Assembly: GCF_900142525.1 (NCBI RefSeq)
Contig: NZ_FRBD01000007.1
Location: forward strand, 62,001-126,000
DNA length: 64,000 bases
From: Xylanibacter ruminicola
GTDB taxonomy: Bacteria; Bacteroidota; Bacteroidia; Bacteroidales; Bacteroidaceae
Direction: 5' to 3'
Each line of letters starts with the position of its first letter. Positions within the stretch are counted from its first letter, which is position 1. This document shows positions 25,653-35,514 of the stretch, piece by piece. The notes below the pieces were generated by a model. The model worked only from the letters and a program-made list of their open reading frames with translations. It had not been told where the DNA came from and did not search any database. Made by a program: the position numbers and the translations under genes.

Positions 25653-27785
25653 TTATTGTTCTTGGCGGAAACCATATCCGTTGGTGATATTTGAGGTTGT
25701 CAGCGTGTTGTATGTAAACGGAAGCAGGTAAATCGGTGGATTCTTTGCAGCATAGTCGGCATCGCTATAACCAGCCAGCAGTTTGGTGGCATACGAGTCT
25801 CTATATTTGTCCATATCAACAGCCCATGGCTTCTGTACATAACCTGCTGCTTCCAATGCTTGGGCTTCGGCACTGCCTGGGGCAATGTACTTAAACAAGC
25901 CCTTGATGGCTACGTTGGTTTCTGTAGCACCGGCAACTTTAGGATAGAGGCTTCCCCAATCATCATGCTGTCCGCGCCAGCTGGGATAGAGTACGGGATC
26001 ATCCTCTTTACCTACAGGACACTGACCCGTGAGACGATAACCATACTGGCTGCGAGCGTCTACCATCTTAGTCCAGATATAGGCAGGCAACTGGTTGCCA
26101 TTATCAAACTGAGCATAACCGTTGGCCACCACCTCGTCGATAATGCGGTTCATCTCTTTACGGTTCTCAACAGCAGCCTTTGGTAACTTTCCTGTACGGA
26201 TGAGGTCGAAGCGACGAACACCTTCACCAACAAATTCAAAGGCACGTTCCTGAATAACAGCATCCCATACTGAGCCGCAGTCATTGATGTACTTATCAAA
26301 GTTAGTGTCGACACCGCCTACATAGTTACGATTGTGTACAATAGCCAGTGTTGATTTCGCAGCATTGTCTTCTCCTAGTGCTGCCTGAACCTCAGCGAGC
26401 ATCAGGTAGATGTCGGAGATGCGCATGTAGCTTACATTGATACCAGAAGTACCATAGCTGTTTGTGTTAGGAGCTGGCAGACGGTTCCAATCCCATTTGT
26501 TGGTGGCAGGTCCGGCGCCGCAGCCCCAGTTCGAGCGCTCAAACGACTGGATATCCTCATGACCCTGACCGTCGCTACCCGTTACAGTGATGGAAGCATC
26601 GCGACGCAGATCCTTCGGGTTGAAAGCTCCGTAGTAGAACCAGGCCTGTACACGATCCTGACCACAGCCTACGCAAGGTGCATCGCCATTACCACCGCGC
26701 GATGGACGACCGATATATGCGGGACGATCGGAACCGTTGTTGTATTCCATAGGAATCTCGTAAACAGATTCATCTGCCAGTCCGTCTGTGATACCGCAAT
26801 GCATCTGTTGGAAACAATACTGGAACGGATTGCCGTATTCACGACCATTTGCATCGTTAGTACGTGGGTCGGTAAGATGGAGTTCTATAGAACCATGATT
26901 ATTTACAGCTGCCTGCAGATATTCCTTTGCAATCTGATAGATGTTGCGCCAGTCGCTACGACGGCCGTAGATGGCTTTGTTTTTCTCTACACTCCAGTCT
27001 TCGAATGTGATTTGCTTGCCGTCACCGTCTACATAGAAATCGGCACCAAGATCTGTTCTACGGGTTGTATAACCTGCATTATAGAGACACAAACGGCCAA
27101 TCAATCCCTGAACATATGTACGGTTCATTACGTCTGCACGATGGCTGCTCTCACCCACACGGAACATGTGAGGCTCCACCTCGCGCAGCTTCTGGATATG
27201 ATAGTCGGCAATGGCAAAGCGTGAGGTCAGTCCCTCGGCCTTTTCACCTGTCTTCAGAGCGTGAGGCACGTCGCCATACCATTTGAAGAGTTCCCAATAG
27301 CATGTGGCACGAAGTGCAACAGCCTGTCCGTATATATCCGACATATCATTAGGCTCTCCACTCATAATCTGCTCGAAGTCGCTTTTCTCCTCAAAGGCGT
27401 TGATGAGTGAGTTGCAGACTGCAATAGTTTGATAGAGCATACCAAACACTTCAGTGCCCTCACCAGAATTAATATTGTAGTTTTCTGTTCCACCTGGGTA
27501 GAAAGTCTTCTCCTGACATCCAGCACTACCTTCACTATATGTGTCCTGGGCATCCTCAATATCCGATCCCCATATAGGACACCAGAAATAGCCCACTGAG
27601 TGTACACTGCGGTTGTTCTGTAGTGTCTGGTAACCATAGTAAAGGGCAGCGCGTGCCGACTCTACATCGGAGAATACGAAATCCTTATCAACCACGCTAG
27701 GTGAAGTGGTCTCCAGATAATCGCTGCATCCTGTTGCAAGTAGCAGCATTCCCGCTGCAATTGCCTTGATTATATTATTTTTCAT
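25653..27785 (-). CDS. SusD/RagB family surface glycan-binding lipoprotein
   Basis: A 710-residue lipoprotein, lipobox ATGC with Cys near residue 20, followed by SusD N-terminal features (SDVESARAALYYGYQTLQ) and TPR-like helices. The C-terminal half has the RagB/SusD signature YMRISDIYLMLAEVQAALG near 460 and ERAFEFVGEGVRRFDLIRTG near 525. It would form a lid on the SusC partner encoded directly upstream (gap 39 bases) and bind the oligosaccharide. At 710 residues it is longer than the 500-600 usual for SusD. The neighbouring pectinesterase and esterases suggest a pectic or xylan ligand; this is inference. Confidence 0.93.
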   Translation of the reverse strand: MKNNIIKAIAAGMLLLATGCSDYLETTSPSVVDKDFVFSDVESARAALYYGYQTLQNNRSVHSVGYFWCPIWGSDIEDAQDTYSEGSAGCQEKTFYPGGTENYNINSGEGTEVFGMLYQTIAVCNSLINAFEEKSDFEQIMSGEPNDMSDIYGQAVALRATCYWELFKWYGDVPHALKTGEKAEGLTSRFAIADYHIQKLREVEPHMFRVGESSHRADVMNRTYVQGLIGRLCLYNAGYTTRRTDLGADFYVDGDGKQITFEDWSVEKNKAIYGRRSDWRNIYQIAKEYLQAAVNNHGSIELHLTDPRTNDANGREYGNPFQYCFQQMHCGITDGLADESVYEIPMEYNNGSDRPAYIGRPSRGGNGDAPCVGCGQDRVQAWFYYGAFNPKDLRRDASITVTGSDGQGHEDIQSFERSNWGCGAGPATNKWDWNRLPAPNTNSYGTSGINVSYMRISDIYLMLAEVQAALGEDNAAKSTLAIVHNRNYVGGVDTNFDKYINDCGSVWDAVIQERAFEFVGEGVRRFDLIRTGKLPKAAVENRKEMNRIIDEVVANGYAQFDNGNQLPAYIWTKMVDARSQYGYRLTGQCPVGKEDDPVLYPSWRGQHDDWGSLYPKVAGATETNVAIKGLFKYIAPGSAEAQALEAAGYVQKPWAVDMDKYRDSYATKLLAGYSDADYAAKNPPIYLLPFTYNTLTTSNITNGYGFRQEQ

Positions 27786-27824
27786 ATCTATATTTTTCTA
27801 GATTCTTAATTGTTAAACTTGTAG

Positions 27825-30800
27825 TTAGAAATTGATGTTTGCACCGAAGGTGAATGTTCGTGCACGTGGGTAGGCGCCCCAGTCCATATTCAGTGTTGGC
27901 AGCACCTTCACGCTCTCAAGGAATCCTGTTCTACCTGTTGTGCTAGCATTAACCTCAGGATCAACGCCAGAGTAGCCTGTGATAGTGAAGAGATTACTTG
28001 CTGTAAGGTAGAGTCGCAAGTTGCTGATGCTTATCTTTTTCAGAATTGTCTTTGGTAAAGTGTAGCCAATGGTCAGTGTCTGCAGTCGCAGATATGCGCC
28101 ACTCTCCAGGAATTCGTCGGTCACGATACCGTTCTGATGATAAGGAACCGCATATTTTGCACCTGCATTCAGACTTGTAAGCTCTGTGGGGTCGGTTACT
28201 GCATAGAGCTCGCCTGATGAGTTTACATTATAGATCTTGTAAGCTTCTGATATGAAAGCCAGTTTCTGTGCTGTCAGATCGTTGTATTCACCACCAGAGA
28301 GGTTCATCATGGCGTTGGCATTATATATCTTACCATCCAGTACATAGTTGAAGTTGGCACTGGCATCCCAGTTCTTATATTGCAGGTTCATCGAGAATCC
28401 TCCTGTGTGATGCGGCATTACCTCGCCCAGTTCTGTAGCGTCATCGAGTGTAACACGACCGTTTCCGTCAACATCTTCGAACTTGGCTGCACCGGGGAAT
28501 GCTGACTGGCCTTGTGGAAGATTAAAGGGATTCATATAATTGGCAGAGATAGAGCGGTCGAAGTCGGCAACACCCTCTTTCAATATATATTGTCCGTTGA
28601 CATAGTTGAAGTCATCAACTGTATAGAATCCCTTAGATTTGAATCCGCGTACAATACCAACCGACTTGCCTTCTACGAGCATATAATCGTTTACTGGCAT
28701 CAGGGCCGATGATGCCCAGTAAGAAGAGTAGAGGTAGTTATCAGCATTTGTCAGTTCGTCAACCTTGTTCTTATTGTAGTTGTAGATGACACCTACGTTG
28801 AAGCGCAGATCCTTGGTGCGGATAATGTCAACATTAGCTGAGAGTTCGAAACCACGGTTTGATGTCTTTCCGAAGTTCTGATACTGATAGGTGTATCCGG
28901 TAGTGTTGTCGATAGGAACCAGCATCAACAGATCCTTGGTAGTATTCCAATAGAGTTCGATGCTACCGTTAATGCGCCCGTCCAGGAATCCGTAGTCGAT
29001 ACCGAGGTTGCGTGAGATGGTGGTTTCCCACTTCAGATCATTGTTGGCCAGCAGACCATCAGGCTGATAGAAGGGTGTCTTCTCACCGTTAATTGTTACC
29101 TTGTTATTGGCAGCACTGGTGGTTTTCCATGTTTCGCGCCAGAGGTTAGGGCTGATGTTGTCAGCACCTGATGTTCCATAAGATAGGCGTAGCTTCAGGT
29201 TAGAGAGCCAATCCTTTGTGCCAGCCATGAAAGGCTCCTCGCTGATGCGCCATCCGAATGCTGCTGCAGGGAAGTAACCCCAGCGGTTGTTGGGCGCGAA
29301 TTTTGAACTGCCGTCAGCACGCATGGTTACGGTGAAGAGGTAACGGTCAAGCAAAGAGTAGTTGGCGCGACCGAAGTAAGAAACCGTACGTGTGGGAACA
29401 GCAATCGAGTTGATGGCCGAGAATGAGCGTGTGGCCGTATTGATCATACCGATGGCTGTGTCGTAGTCAAAGTTGTTGGGATATCCGTAGCCGCTCAGTT
29501 GAGTCGATTCCGAGTTGTTTGTAATCAACTCATGGCCCAACAGGAAATTCAGTGAGTGGTTCTTACCTAGAGCCAGATTGTAGTTCAGGGTGTTTAACCA
29601 GCGTAAGCCTGTACCTGTGCTGCGACTAAGTGTGGCACGTTTTTCAGCAGCATCGTTATAGCCGTTGTCATAATACTTACTGGTGCCGCTTGAGCGTGAG
29701 ATAGAAATCTCTGTGCGTGCTGTTAGTCCGTTTACTATCTCCCACGATAGTGCACTGCTTCCGCGCAAGTTGCGCGAAACACTCTCGTTGGTAACACTTT
29801 CTACCAAGAGCAATGGGTTAGCATGATAGCTGTCGTCGATGTTCTTTACACCAAAGCTCAAACCTGATATTTCAGATACACTTACACCACCAAGTGGATT
29901 GTCGATAGGGCGGTATTTGTAAGCACCTGAAATCTCAGTGCCGCGTCCGTTTTGCAGTCCCTCCTGACCTTGTTTCGATGCTTCTGTGTAACGCAGGTCA
30001 AAGTCGAGGGTCAGATTGCTGAGCAACTGCTGCTGGAGTTTCAGCGATGCAGAGAATTTCTCTAAACCTGAACGTATTTTGATACCTTTATCATTAATAT
30101 AGTTTACGTTAGCTACAAAATGTGTCTTATCTGTACCACCGCTTACGGCTACGTTATGGCTGTGTGTCCATGCCGTACGAAGCAGATCGTCGGTATAGTC
30201 GTGGGTACTCATATTTGCGTATTGTGCATAGTGATTGCCGTAGGCGCTGCCAAGACCGAAATATTTGGCAACAGCATCACCAACACCCTTTCCGCGTGAG
30301 GTACCGTAGCCCCAGTGGAATAACACGTAGTCCTGGGCACTCAGTGTTTCCAATGTCTTGGCAACTGATTTTGCCTGCACATATCCGTCGTAACTTACCT
30401 TTACCTTGCCGCCTTCTGCTTTCTTTGTTGTTACCAGTATGACACCGTTGGCACCGCGTGCACCATAGATAGCTGTAGACGATGCGTCTTTCAGTACATC
30501 AATGCTCTCGATTTCTGATGCAGGAATGTTACTGATGGTTGATACGGGGAAACCATCTACGATGAAGAGTGGGTCGTTGCTCTGGGTGATAGAACCGCCA
30601 CCACGCACACGAATGGTAACATCTGCATCTGGGCGTCCGTCGCCCGATATGACGTTCACACCGGCCAGCTTTCCCTGTAAGGCTTGTGCTACGTTGTTGA
30701 CAGGAACTGCTGCCAGGTCATCGCCTTTTACAGATGCTACGGCTCCTGTCAGGTCTTTACGTTTCACGCTACCATAACCAATAACAACTACCTCGTCCAG

Positions 30801-31121
30801 ACCGATGTTGTCTTCCTTCATCTCTACGTTTACGGTCGATTTGTTTCCTACGTTCTGTTCCGCCTCGCTGAAACCGATATAGTTGAACAGAAGAACGGAT
30901 TTTTCGTTAGGTACGGTGATTGAGTAATTACCGTTTACGTCGGTTATTACTCCTGTGTTGTTAGTACCTTTAATAGTTACACTTACACCGATGAGTGGTT
31001 CATGACTACCATCGGTTACTTTGCCCTTGACGGTCTTTGACTGGGCTGTAGCTCCCTGAGCTGCCAGCAATGTGACTGCCATTAACAAAGTCCTAGCTGC
31101 AAACTGCTTAAACTTTTTCAT
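27825..31121 (-). CDS. SusC/RagA TonB-dependent outer-membrane transporter
   Basis: A 1098-residue protein: signal peptide (1-27, ATAQ), CarboxypepD-reg-like domain (residues about 30-115), plug domain with GYGSVKRKDLTGAVASV near 118 and IYGARGANGVILVTTK near 220, then a 22-strand barrel ending FTFGANINF. The final Phe is the usual barrel-assembly signal. It imports oligosaccharides across the outer membrane with TonB energy, with the SusD encoded downstream. No extra N-terminal signalling domain for an ECF sigma pathway is seen, consistent with control by the AraC-type sensor encoded upstream. Confidence 0.94.
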   Translation of the reverse strand: MKKFKQFAARTLLMAVTLLAAQGATAQSKTVKGKVTDGSHEPLIGVSVTIKGTNNTGVITDVNGNYSITVPNEKSVLLFNYIGFSEAEQNVGNKSTVNVEMKEDNIGLDEVVVIGYGSVKRKDLTGAVASVKGDDLAAVPVNNVAQALQGKLAGVNVISGDGRPDADVTIRVRGGGSITQSNDPLFIVDGFPVSTISNIPASEIESIDVLKDASSTAIYGARGANGVILVTTKKAEGGKVKVSYDGYVQAKSVAKTLETLSAQDYVLFHWGYGTSRGKGVGDAVAKYFGLGSAYGNHYAQYANMSTHDYTDDLLRTAWTHSHNVAVSGGTDKTHFVANVNYINDKGIKIRSGLEKFSASLKLQQQLLSNLTLDFDLRYTEASKQGQEGLQNGRGTEISGAYKYRPIDNPLGGVSVSEISGLSFGVKNIDDSYHANPLLLVESVTNESVSRNLRGSSALSWEIVNGLTARTEISISRSSGTSKYYDNGYNDAAEKRATLSRSTGTGLRWLNTLNYNLALGKNHSLNFLLGHELITNNSESTQLSGYGYPNNFDYDTAIGMINTATRSFSAINSIAVPTRTVSYFGRANYSLLDRYLFTVTMRADGSSKFAPNNRWGYFPAAAFGWRISEEPFMAGTKDWLSNLKLRLSYGTSGADNISPNLWRETWKTTSAANNKVTINGEKTPFYQPDGLLANNDLKWETTISRNLGIDYGFLDGRINGSIELYWNTTKDLLMLVPIDNTTGYTYQYQNFGKTSNRGFELSANVDIIRTKDLRFNVGVIYNYNKNKVDELTNADNYLYSSYWASSALMPVNDYMLVEGKSVGIVRGFKSKGFYTVDDFNYVNGQYILKEGVADFDRSISANYMNPFNLPQGQSAFPGAAKFEDVDGNGRVTLDDATELGEVMPHHTGGFSMNLQYKNWDASANFNYVLDGKIYNANAMMNLSGGEYNDLTAQKLAFISEAYKIYNVNSSGELYAVTDPTELTSLNAGAKYAVPYHQNGIVTDEFLESGAYLRLQTLTIGYTLPKTILKKISISNLRLYLTASNLFTITGYSGVDPEVNASTTGRTGFLESVKVLPTLNMDWGAYPRARTFTFGANINF

Positions 31122-31180
31122 TTTGTTTTTGTTAATTTTAAGAATTTGGTTATTATTATGTCGTTTAAAATTTGACGCAG

Positions 31181-31188
31181 CAAAAGTA
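31181..31188 (-). promoter_or_regulatory. -7 element for SusC at 31121
   Basis: TACTTTTG on the minus strand, 60 bases before the ATG at 31121. No good -33 is seen, which would suit an activator-dependent promoter under the adjacent AraC-type regulator. Confidence 0.5.
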
Positions 31189-31246
31189 TAATCCTATTTA
31201 TGAATTGTAGCGCAATATCAATTCAAAACGGGTGTAAAATTGCGTC

Positions 31247-31278
31247 AAGGGTGGAATTTGATATAAAATTCCACCCTT
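31247..31278. terminator. perfect 13-bp hairpin between the regulator and SusC
   Basis: AAGGGTGGAATTT (31247-31259) and AAATTCCACCCTT (31266-31278) pair perfectly around 6 bases. It lies 31 bases after the regulator stop. The tail is only weakly T-rich, so it could also be a dyad binding site. Confidence 0.6.
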
Positions 31279-31309
31279 GTTGACACAAATTTACTCTTTT
31301 CGGTATGTT

Positions 31310-33838
31310 TTAATGTTGATTCCTGTATTCAGTAGGCGTCATGCCCATCTCGGTCTTGAAGCATTTGCCAAAGTATTTGGGATCGGTAAAGCCGCAGTTA
31401 TAGGCTACATCGTAAACCGAGCAGCCTGCTTCCAGCATCTGGCAAGCCTTGCGTATGCGGGCTTCATGGATGAAGTCGAGTGGAGTAACGCCAAGCAGCG
31501 ACTTCATCTTGCGATTCAGTCCTGATCGGCTGGTGGCTGTGGCATCGGCCATATCGCCAATGTTGATATCAGAGTCGCCAATATGCTCTTCGATAAACTT
31601 CATGGCACGCTGCATGAAGGCCTCGTCTTCCGGTTTCATTTCAGGCTTGGTGGCAGCAGTACCCTGTTGTCTCTTGTTGCTTTGTGGTGCATTATTGGCA
31701 TTAAGCAGTGCCAGATATGCCTCGTGCAGTTCGCGCTGACGGCGGTTCAAGGTCTTGATGTATCGGCGAGTGCGCAGAATTGCCCATATAAATGCTGCGA
31801 ACAGCAGGGTGTAAAGCAATTGTGCCCATCTTGTTTCCCAGAAGGTTGGCTTTACTATGATGGTCATGGTGCGAATATTGTCTACCCATACGCCATCGCT
31901 GTTGGTAGAACGTATCTGTAGCTGATAGGTTCCTGGTTTCAGATCCAGGAATGTTGCCGAATGGTCTTTGCCGATGTGATTCCATGGTTCATCACCATCG
32001 CCGAATCTGAAGGCGTAGAGAATCTGATTGTCTGCCGAATAGTCGAGTGCGGCAAAACGTAGGGTGATATCTCTTTCTTTTGGCGACAAAATTAAGGTGT
32101 CGAGCGCATTCGCGGCACAATTTGGTTGCCCATTCTCTATCGACAGACTGGTGAGTGCTATCGGTGGTACGAAAGTGCTCTTCTGTATTTCCGAAAGCCT
32201 GATGGTGAATGCACCATCCTGCAAACCGAAGATAGTTCTGCCGTCGGGCAATATTGTCGGGGTGGCATCCGAGAAACGCAGTCTGTCTTTCCAGAAGAAA
32301 GCTTCGTAGTTCTGAGCATCATCAGAATCGGGCTTAAGCATGATGAGTTGGTTGTTGCTAACCACTAACAGCTGGTTGCCATAGGGGATGGCCGATAGCG
32401 CTACGTCGGATGGCAGACCTGTAGACGTGTTGAAATGTCGGAACTCTAACTGGTCGGCAGTAAGATCTTGGGTGATGATTTGGTTTACACCGCCACTCTC
32501 CGTGCATACGTACAACCTGTGCTTATTGTCTTCGGCCACATACATGGTAGCCTCGTTACTGAGGCTGTTTTTGCGGTGCGCATCCTTTGTATGGCGTTTA
32601 AAGGTAATGTTTCTGGTTTTGGTAGATGTAATGTCGGCAATCATTAAGCCTGTGGTGGTGGCAAGCAGCATCTTGCCTTCTTTGGTTATGAATATCTGAC
32701 GTGCCCTCTGCGCAATATCTTTGGGGTATTTCAGAACATTATTCTTATTCAGAAAACTTATTTCTTTCTGGTGAGGCTTTTCTATACAGTTCAGTCCGCC
32801 GTTAAAAGATGCTATCCATAGACGTCCCTGGCGGTCTTCCTTTATATCGAAAACAGAATTGTCGCTCAGCGAGTAGCTGTTATCTGCTTTGTGCTGAAAA
32901 CTCTCAATGTGGAAAGTGCCGTTAGGTTGTTCCTCTAACTTATAGAGTCCGTTAAATCTGCTTCCTAACCAGAATACACCCTTGGTGTCTTGTGTCATGG
33001 TGTATACGGCCTCCTTAAATGAGGTGTATTGTGAGTGCAGATTTCCGTCTTGTCCCAGATAGCCTAACATGCGGTTGTCGGCACTAAATAATCTGATGGT
33101 GGCGTCGTCTTTGCTCGTTATCCAATAGCGTTTCTTATTGTCTATATAGAATGATCTTATTTGTGATGTTTTTTCTTGCGGAAAATAGTTATAGGCTTTT
33201 TTGTGGAATGCCAGTTTGTAGGCTCCATAATGGCTGCATAGCCATACATTGCCGTTCCTGTCGGTAGTGTTATACTGAACCTCCGGCATCTGTTCGCCTG
33301 CTGCCCAGTATGGTATCTCCTGTCCGCTTTTTGCGTCAAGATATGTCAATGAGCCGTTAGTGCCTATTTTCCATTTTGTGTGATAATGGTCTTCATATAT
33401 ATAATAAGGTGCACCTTCGCCTTCTCTACCTTTCTTCTGCCTATCGTCAAATATGCTTTTATATTCCGCTTTCTGCTTATCGGCTATGGTGCGGAACTGG
33501 CAGGTCTTGACATCGAATATAAAAGGTACACCTTCTACCTGGCATAGCAGATTTCCGTCGTCCATCAGCACCATGTCCTGAATACGATCTGATGCCATGT
33601 CGATGCCGTCGCCTACTCTCGATTTGAAACATACAAACTCGTAGCCGTCGTAGCGGTTCAGTCCATTCCATGTGGCAAACCACATCATTCCCTGATTGTC
33701 CTGAACAATCTGGGTGACATACCATTGCGCCATACCGCTGAACTCATCGTAGTGAGTAACGGTACATTGCGATTGGGCGCAGAGCGTTTTTACCCATCCC
33801 GTTAGCAAGCAGATTGCTATAAAAACATTTTTTCGCAT
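31310..33838 (-). CDS. membrane sensor (two-component-type propeller) fused directly to AraC DNA-binding domain
   Basis: An 842-residue regulator. After a signal (1-21) come two-component regulator propeller repeats (QDNQGMMWFATWNGLNRYDG near 47; WLGSRFNGLYKLEE and RQGRLWIASFNGGLN further on), a Y_Y_Y domain (FLDLKPGTYQLQIRSTN near 630), one transmembrane helix near 675 (LLYTLLFAAFIWAIL), a short basic/linker region, and an AraC helix-turn-helix at about 735-842 (SGLNRKMKSLLGVTPLDFI, VAYNCGFTDPKYFGKCFK). The histidine kinase and receiver domains found in normal hybrid two-component systems are absent. The adjacent SusC/D operon is the likely target. The ATG at 33838 is preferred over an in-frame TTG at 33865 inside the promoter. 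Confidence 0.88.
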   Translation of the reverse strand: MRKNVFIAICLLTGWVKTLCAQSQCTVTHYDEFSGMAQWYVTQIVQDNQGMMWFATWNGLNRYDGYEFVCFKSRVGDGIDMASDRIQDMVLMDDGNLLCQVEGVPFIFDVKTCQFRTIADKQKAEYKSIFDDRQKKGREGEGAPYYIYEDHYHTKWKIGTNGSLTYLDAKSGQEIPYWAAGEQMPEVQYNTTDRNGNVWLCSHYGAYKLAFHKKAYNYFPQEKTSQIRSFYIDNKKRYWITSKDDATIRLFSADNRMLGYLGQDGNLHSQYTSFKEAVYTMTQDTKGVFWLGSRFNGLYKLEEQPNGTFHIESFQHKADNSYSLSDNSVFDIKEDRQGRLWIASFNGGLNCIEKPHQKEISFLNKNNVLKYPKDIAQRARQIFITKEGKMLLATTTGLMIADITSTKTRNITFKRHTKDAHRKNSLSNEATMYVAEDNKHRLYVCTESGGVNQIITQDLTADQLEFRHFNTSTGLPSDVALSAIPYGNQLLVVSNNQLIMLKPDSDDAQNYEAFFWKDRLRFSDATPTILPDGRTIFGLQDGAFTIRLSEIQKSTFVPPIALTSLSIENGQPNCAANALDTLILSPKERDITLRFAALDYSADNQILYAFRFGDGDEPWNHIGKDHSATFLDLKPGTYQLQIRSTNSDGVWVDNIRTMTIIVKPTFWETRWAQLLYTLLFAAFIWAILRTRRYIKTLNRRQRELHEAYLALLNANNAPQSNKRQQGTAATKPEMKPEDEAFMQRAMKFIEEHIGDSDINIGDMADATATSRSGLNRKMKSLLGVTPLDFIHEARIRKACQMLEAGCSVYDVAYNCGFTDPKYFGKCFKTEMGMTPTEYRNQH

Positions 33839-33862
33839 ATTAATAGTTGGCGGTTCTGGTTG

Positions 33863-33870
33863 CAAAGGTA
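33863..33870 (-). promoter_or_regulatory. -7 element for the sensor/AraC gene
   Basis: TACCTTTG on the minus strand, 25 bases before the ATG at 33838. Confidence 0.6.
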
Positions 33871-34022
33871 CTACTTTTTTTCAGATTAAGAAATAAAACC
33901 TCTAAAAATATAGTGATATTTTTGTCCTTTTGATTTGAGATGAAAGAAAATCCTTCTTTGTCATATGCATTTTGTTTTTCCTACGGATTTTACGAATTTT
34001 ACTGATTTTGTTCCCCCTTCGG

Positions 34023-34154
34023 CTGTCATCTCGAGCCCCATACCTTGTCATCTCGAGCGTAGTCGAGCGCTCGGCTTTGCCGCTTGGCTTGTCCAAGAAA
34101 TCTCCTCGAATGCCGTAAAGATCTCTCCATGCGCTACGCTTAGTCGAGATGACA
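34023..34154. repeat. dispersed palindromic repeat element
   Basis: The 330-base gap at 33839-34168 contains no gene. It holds TGTCATCTCGA (34046-34056) inverted at 34144-34154 (TCGAGATGACA), plus a partial direct copy at 34023-34039. The interior carries CGAGCGCTCGGCT, also found inside the CE7 gene. It looks like a REP-type intergenic repeat; a 64-codon frame across it is only repeat translation. Confidence 0.75.
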
Positions 34155-34168
34155 GAGGGGGCTGTGGT

Positions 34169-34573
34169 TTAATCGTAGGTTACGTCGTCATCATCGCCGC
34201 CACCGCCGCCGGTGTTACCACCTCCTGAGGTGTTTCCACCACCGCTGGTGTTGCCGCACTGGTTCTGATTCTGACTACCACCCTGCTCACCGTTCTGGTT
34301 GCCGCTCTCGGGGTCTTCGATGTCGCCGCTGTCGCCAGAGGTTACGCGCTTCAGCACGTTGCCATCCTCGTCAAGACAGGTAATCTGGATTGAGGTATTC
34401 TTCAGCTCTTCCTTCACCTCAGTGTTAGGAGTGAAGATGATACGACGCACACTGATCAGACCGGTCTTTACATCCTCCAGGTTCTCTACCGCCTTAGAGC
34501 GAACACCGAAACGCATGGTTCCCAGTCTGGGCAGCGGAACCGAGTGACCCTCGGTGGCCCAGGTACGGGACAC
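34169..34573 (-). pseudogene. C-terminal remnant of an HU-like DNA-binding protein
   Basis: The frame reads GHSVPLPRLGTMRFGVRSKAV then ISVRRIIFTPNTEVKEEL, matching the second half of the long Bacteroidota HU-like proteins (beta-arm and C-terminal extension). It ends in a low-complexity Gly/Asn/Asp tail. A TGA lies directly before the first available GTG (34573) and the N-terminal HU helices are missing, so the gene seems truncated; the DUF4595-like gene ends 21 bases upstream. If translated from the GTG it would be a 134-residue fragment unlikely to fold as HU. Confidence 0.6.
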
Positions 34574-34593
34574 TCATGCCCAGCGTATTTAGT

Positions 34594-35382
34594 TTACTTG
34601 ATTTCCTCGTATTCTAATTTCCAATTACATAAATATACTTCTTCCGGAATGGTTGTTCCACTATAATCTCTTATTGTATGTGTGGAGCGTTTCACTTCTG
34701 TCACAATTCCATCTTTTATTGCGTATTCATAGTCATCATACTGATAACACTCTAGCGACCCATTTGTTTCATCATGTACACTTGCATCTTTTGGATAGAA
34801 ATAAGTGATGCGGCTCACTTTCTTGGGCAGATACATTGTTCTTTTTCCGAAATATCCCTGCCATTCCAGTATATCATCACAATGAGATGTGATGAATGGA
34901 ATACTGTTTGGTATAGTGGTATAAGTATACTCAAATATTGCCCCCCAAGTCACTTTCGTCATATTCTCGCCGTTCCATTCGAACTTTATATCCTCACTTC
35001 CGCCTGTCATTCTGCCTTCGTTGTCGTAATAGTAATCTATTATTTCAGGCATTCTGTTTACCCTTTCCTGTCTTACGATGCGTCCACCGCTAAGAGTGCA
35101 TTCGTATAAATACAAGCCGTTGTCGACTGTTATCTTGTCGTTAGCATATGTATAGGTATTGGTATAGCACTTATCGTCTTGGTATCGGTCCCACTTTACT
35201 ACTCTGCCAGCGTTGTCATAGCTAAATCTGTCTTGATAGCTATAATCCGATGCGTTGTATTGTATTGAAACCAGACGCCAGTTATGTCGTTCCTCGATAC
35301 TGTCGTCACTGCTACTACAAGATGAAAGTGTGATTGCTGTAATCAGCAAAGCAAAACTGCGAAAAAGATTATTCTGTATCAT
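34594..35382 (-). CDS. DUF4595-like lipoprotein
   Basis: A 262-residue lipoprotein with lipobox LSSC (Cys near 22) followed by SSSDDS. The mature part is a run of aromatic beta strands similar to YD/RHS-type repeats (FSYDNAGRVVKWDRYQDD, YYYDNEGRMTGG), which I associate with DUF4595. No enzyme motif is visible. The gene is more A/T-rich than its neighbours and has its own promoter, suggesting recent acquisition together with the surrounding island. The function is unknown. Confidence 0.65.
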   Translation of the reverse strand: MIQNNLFRSFALLITAITLSSCSSSDDSIEERHNWRLVSIQYNASDYSYQDRFSYDNAGRVVKWDRYQDDKCYTNTYTYANDKITVDNGLYLYECTLSGGRIVRQERVNRMPEIIDYYYDNEGRMTGGSEDIKFEWNGENMTKVTWGAIFEYTYTTIPNSIPFITSHCDDILEWQGYFGKRTMYLPKKVSRITYFYPKDASVHDETNGSLECYQYDDYEYAIKDGIVTEVKRSTHTIRDYSGTTIPEEVYLCNWKLEYEEIK

Positions 35383-35425
35383 TTCGATAGGTTTTCTTTT
35401 ATATGTAAGAATTAATTAGTTACTG

Positions 35426-35433
35426 CAAAGGTA
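35426..35433 (-). promoter_or_regulatory. -7 element for the DUF4595-like gene
   Basis: TACCTTTG on the minus strand, 44 bases before the ATG at 35382. Confidence 0.6.
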
Positions 35434-35514
35434 CGGCAAAAAAAACATTTCGCCAAATAAATCACTAAAAAAATATCACAAGCGTTGATTGCTTGCGATA
35501 CTTTAGGTTTAGGT

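Noticed and set aside
33902..34096. Sixty-four-codon minus-strand frame
   Set aside because: It translates the dispersed repeat at 34023-34154, has no promoter and no protein-like composition.
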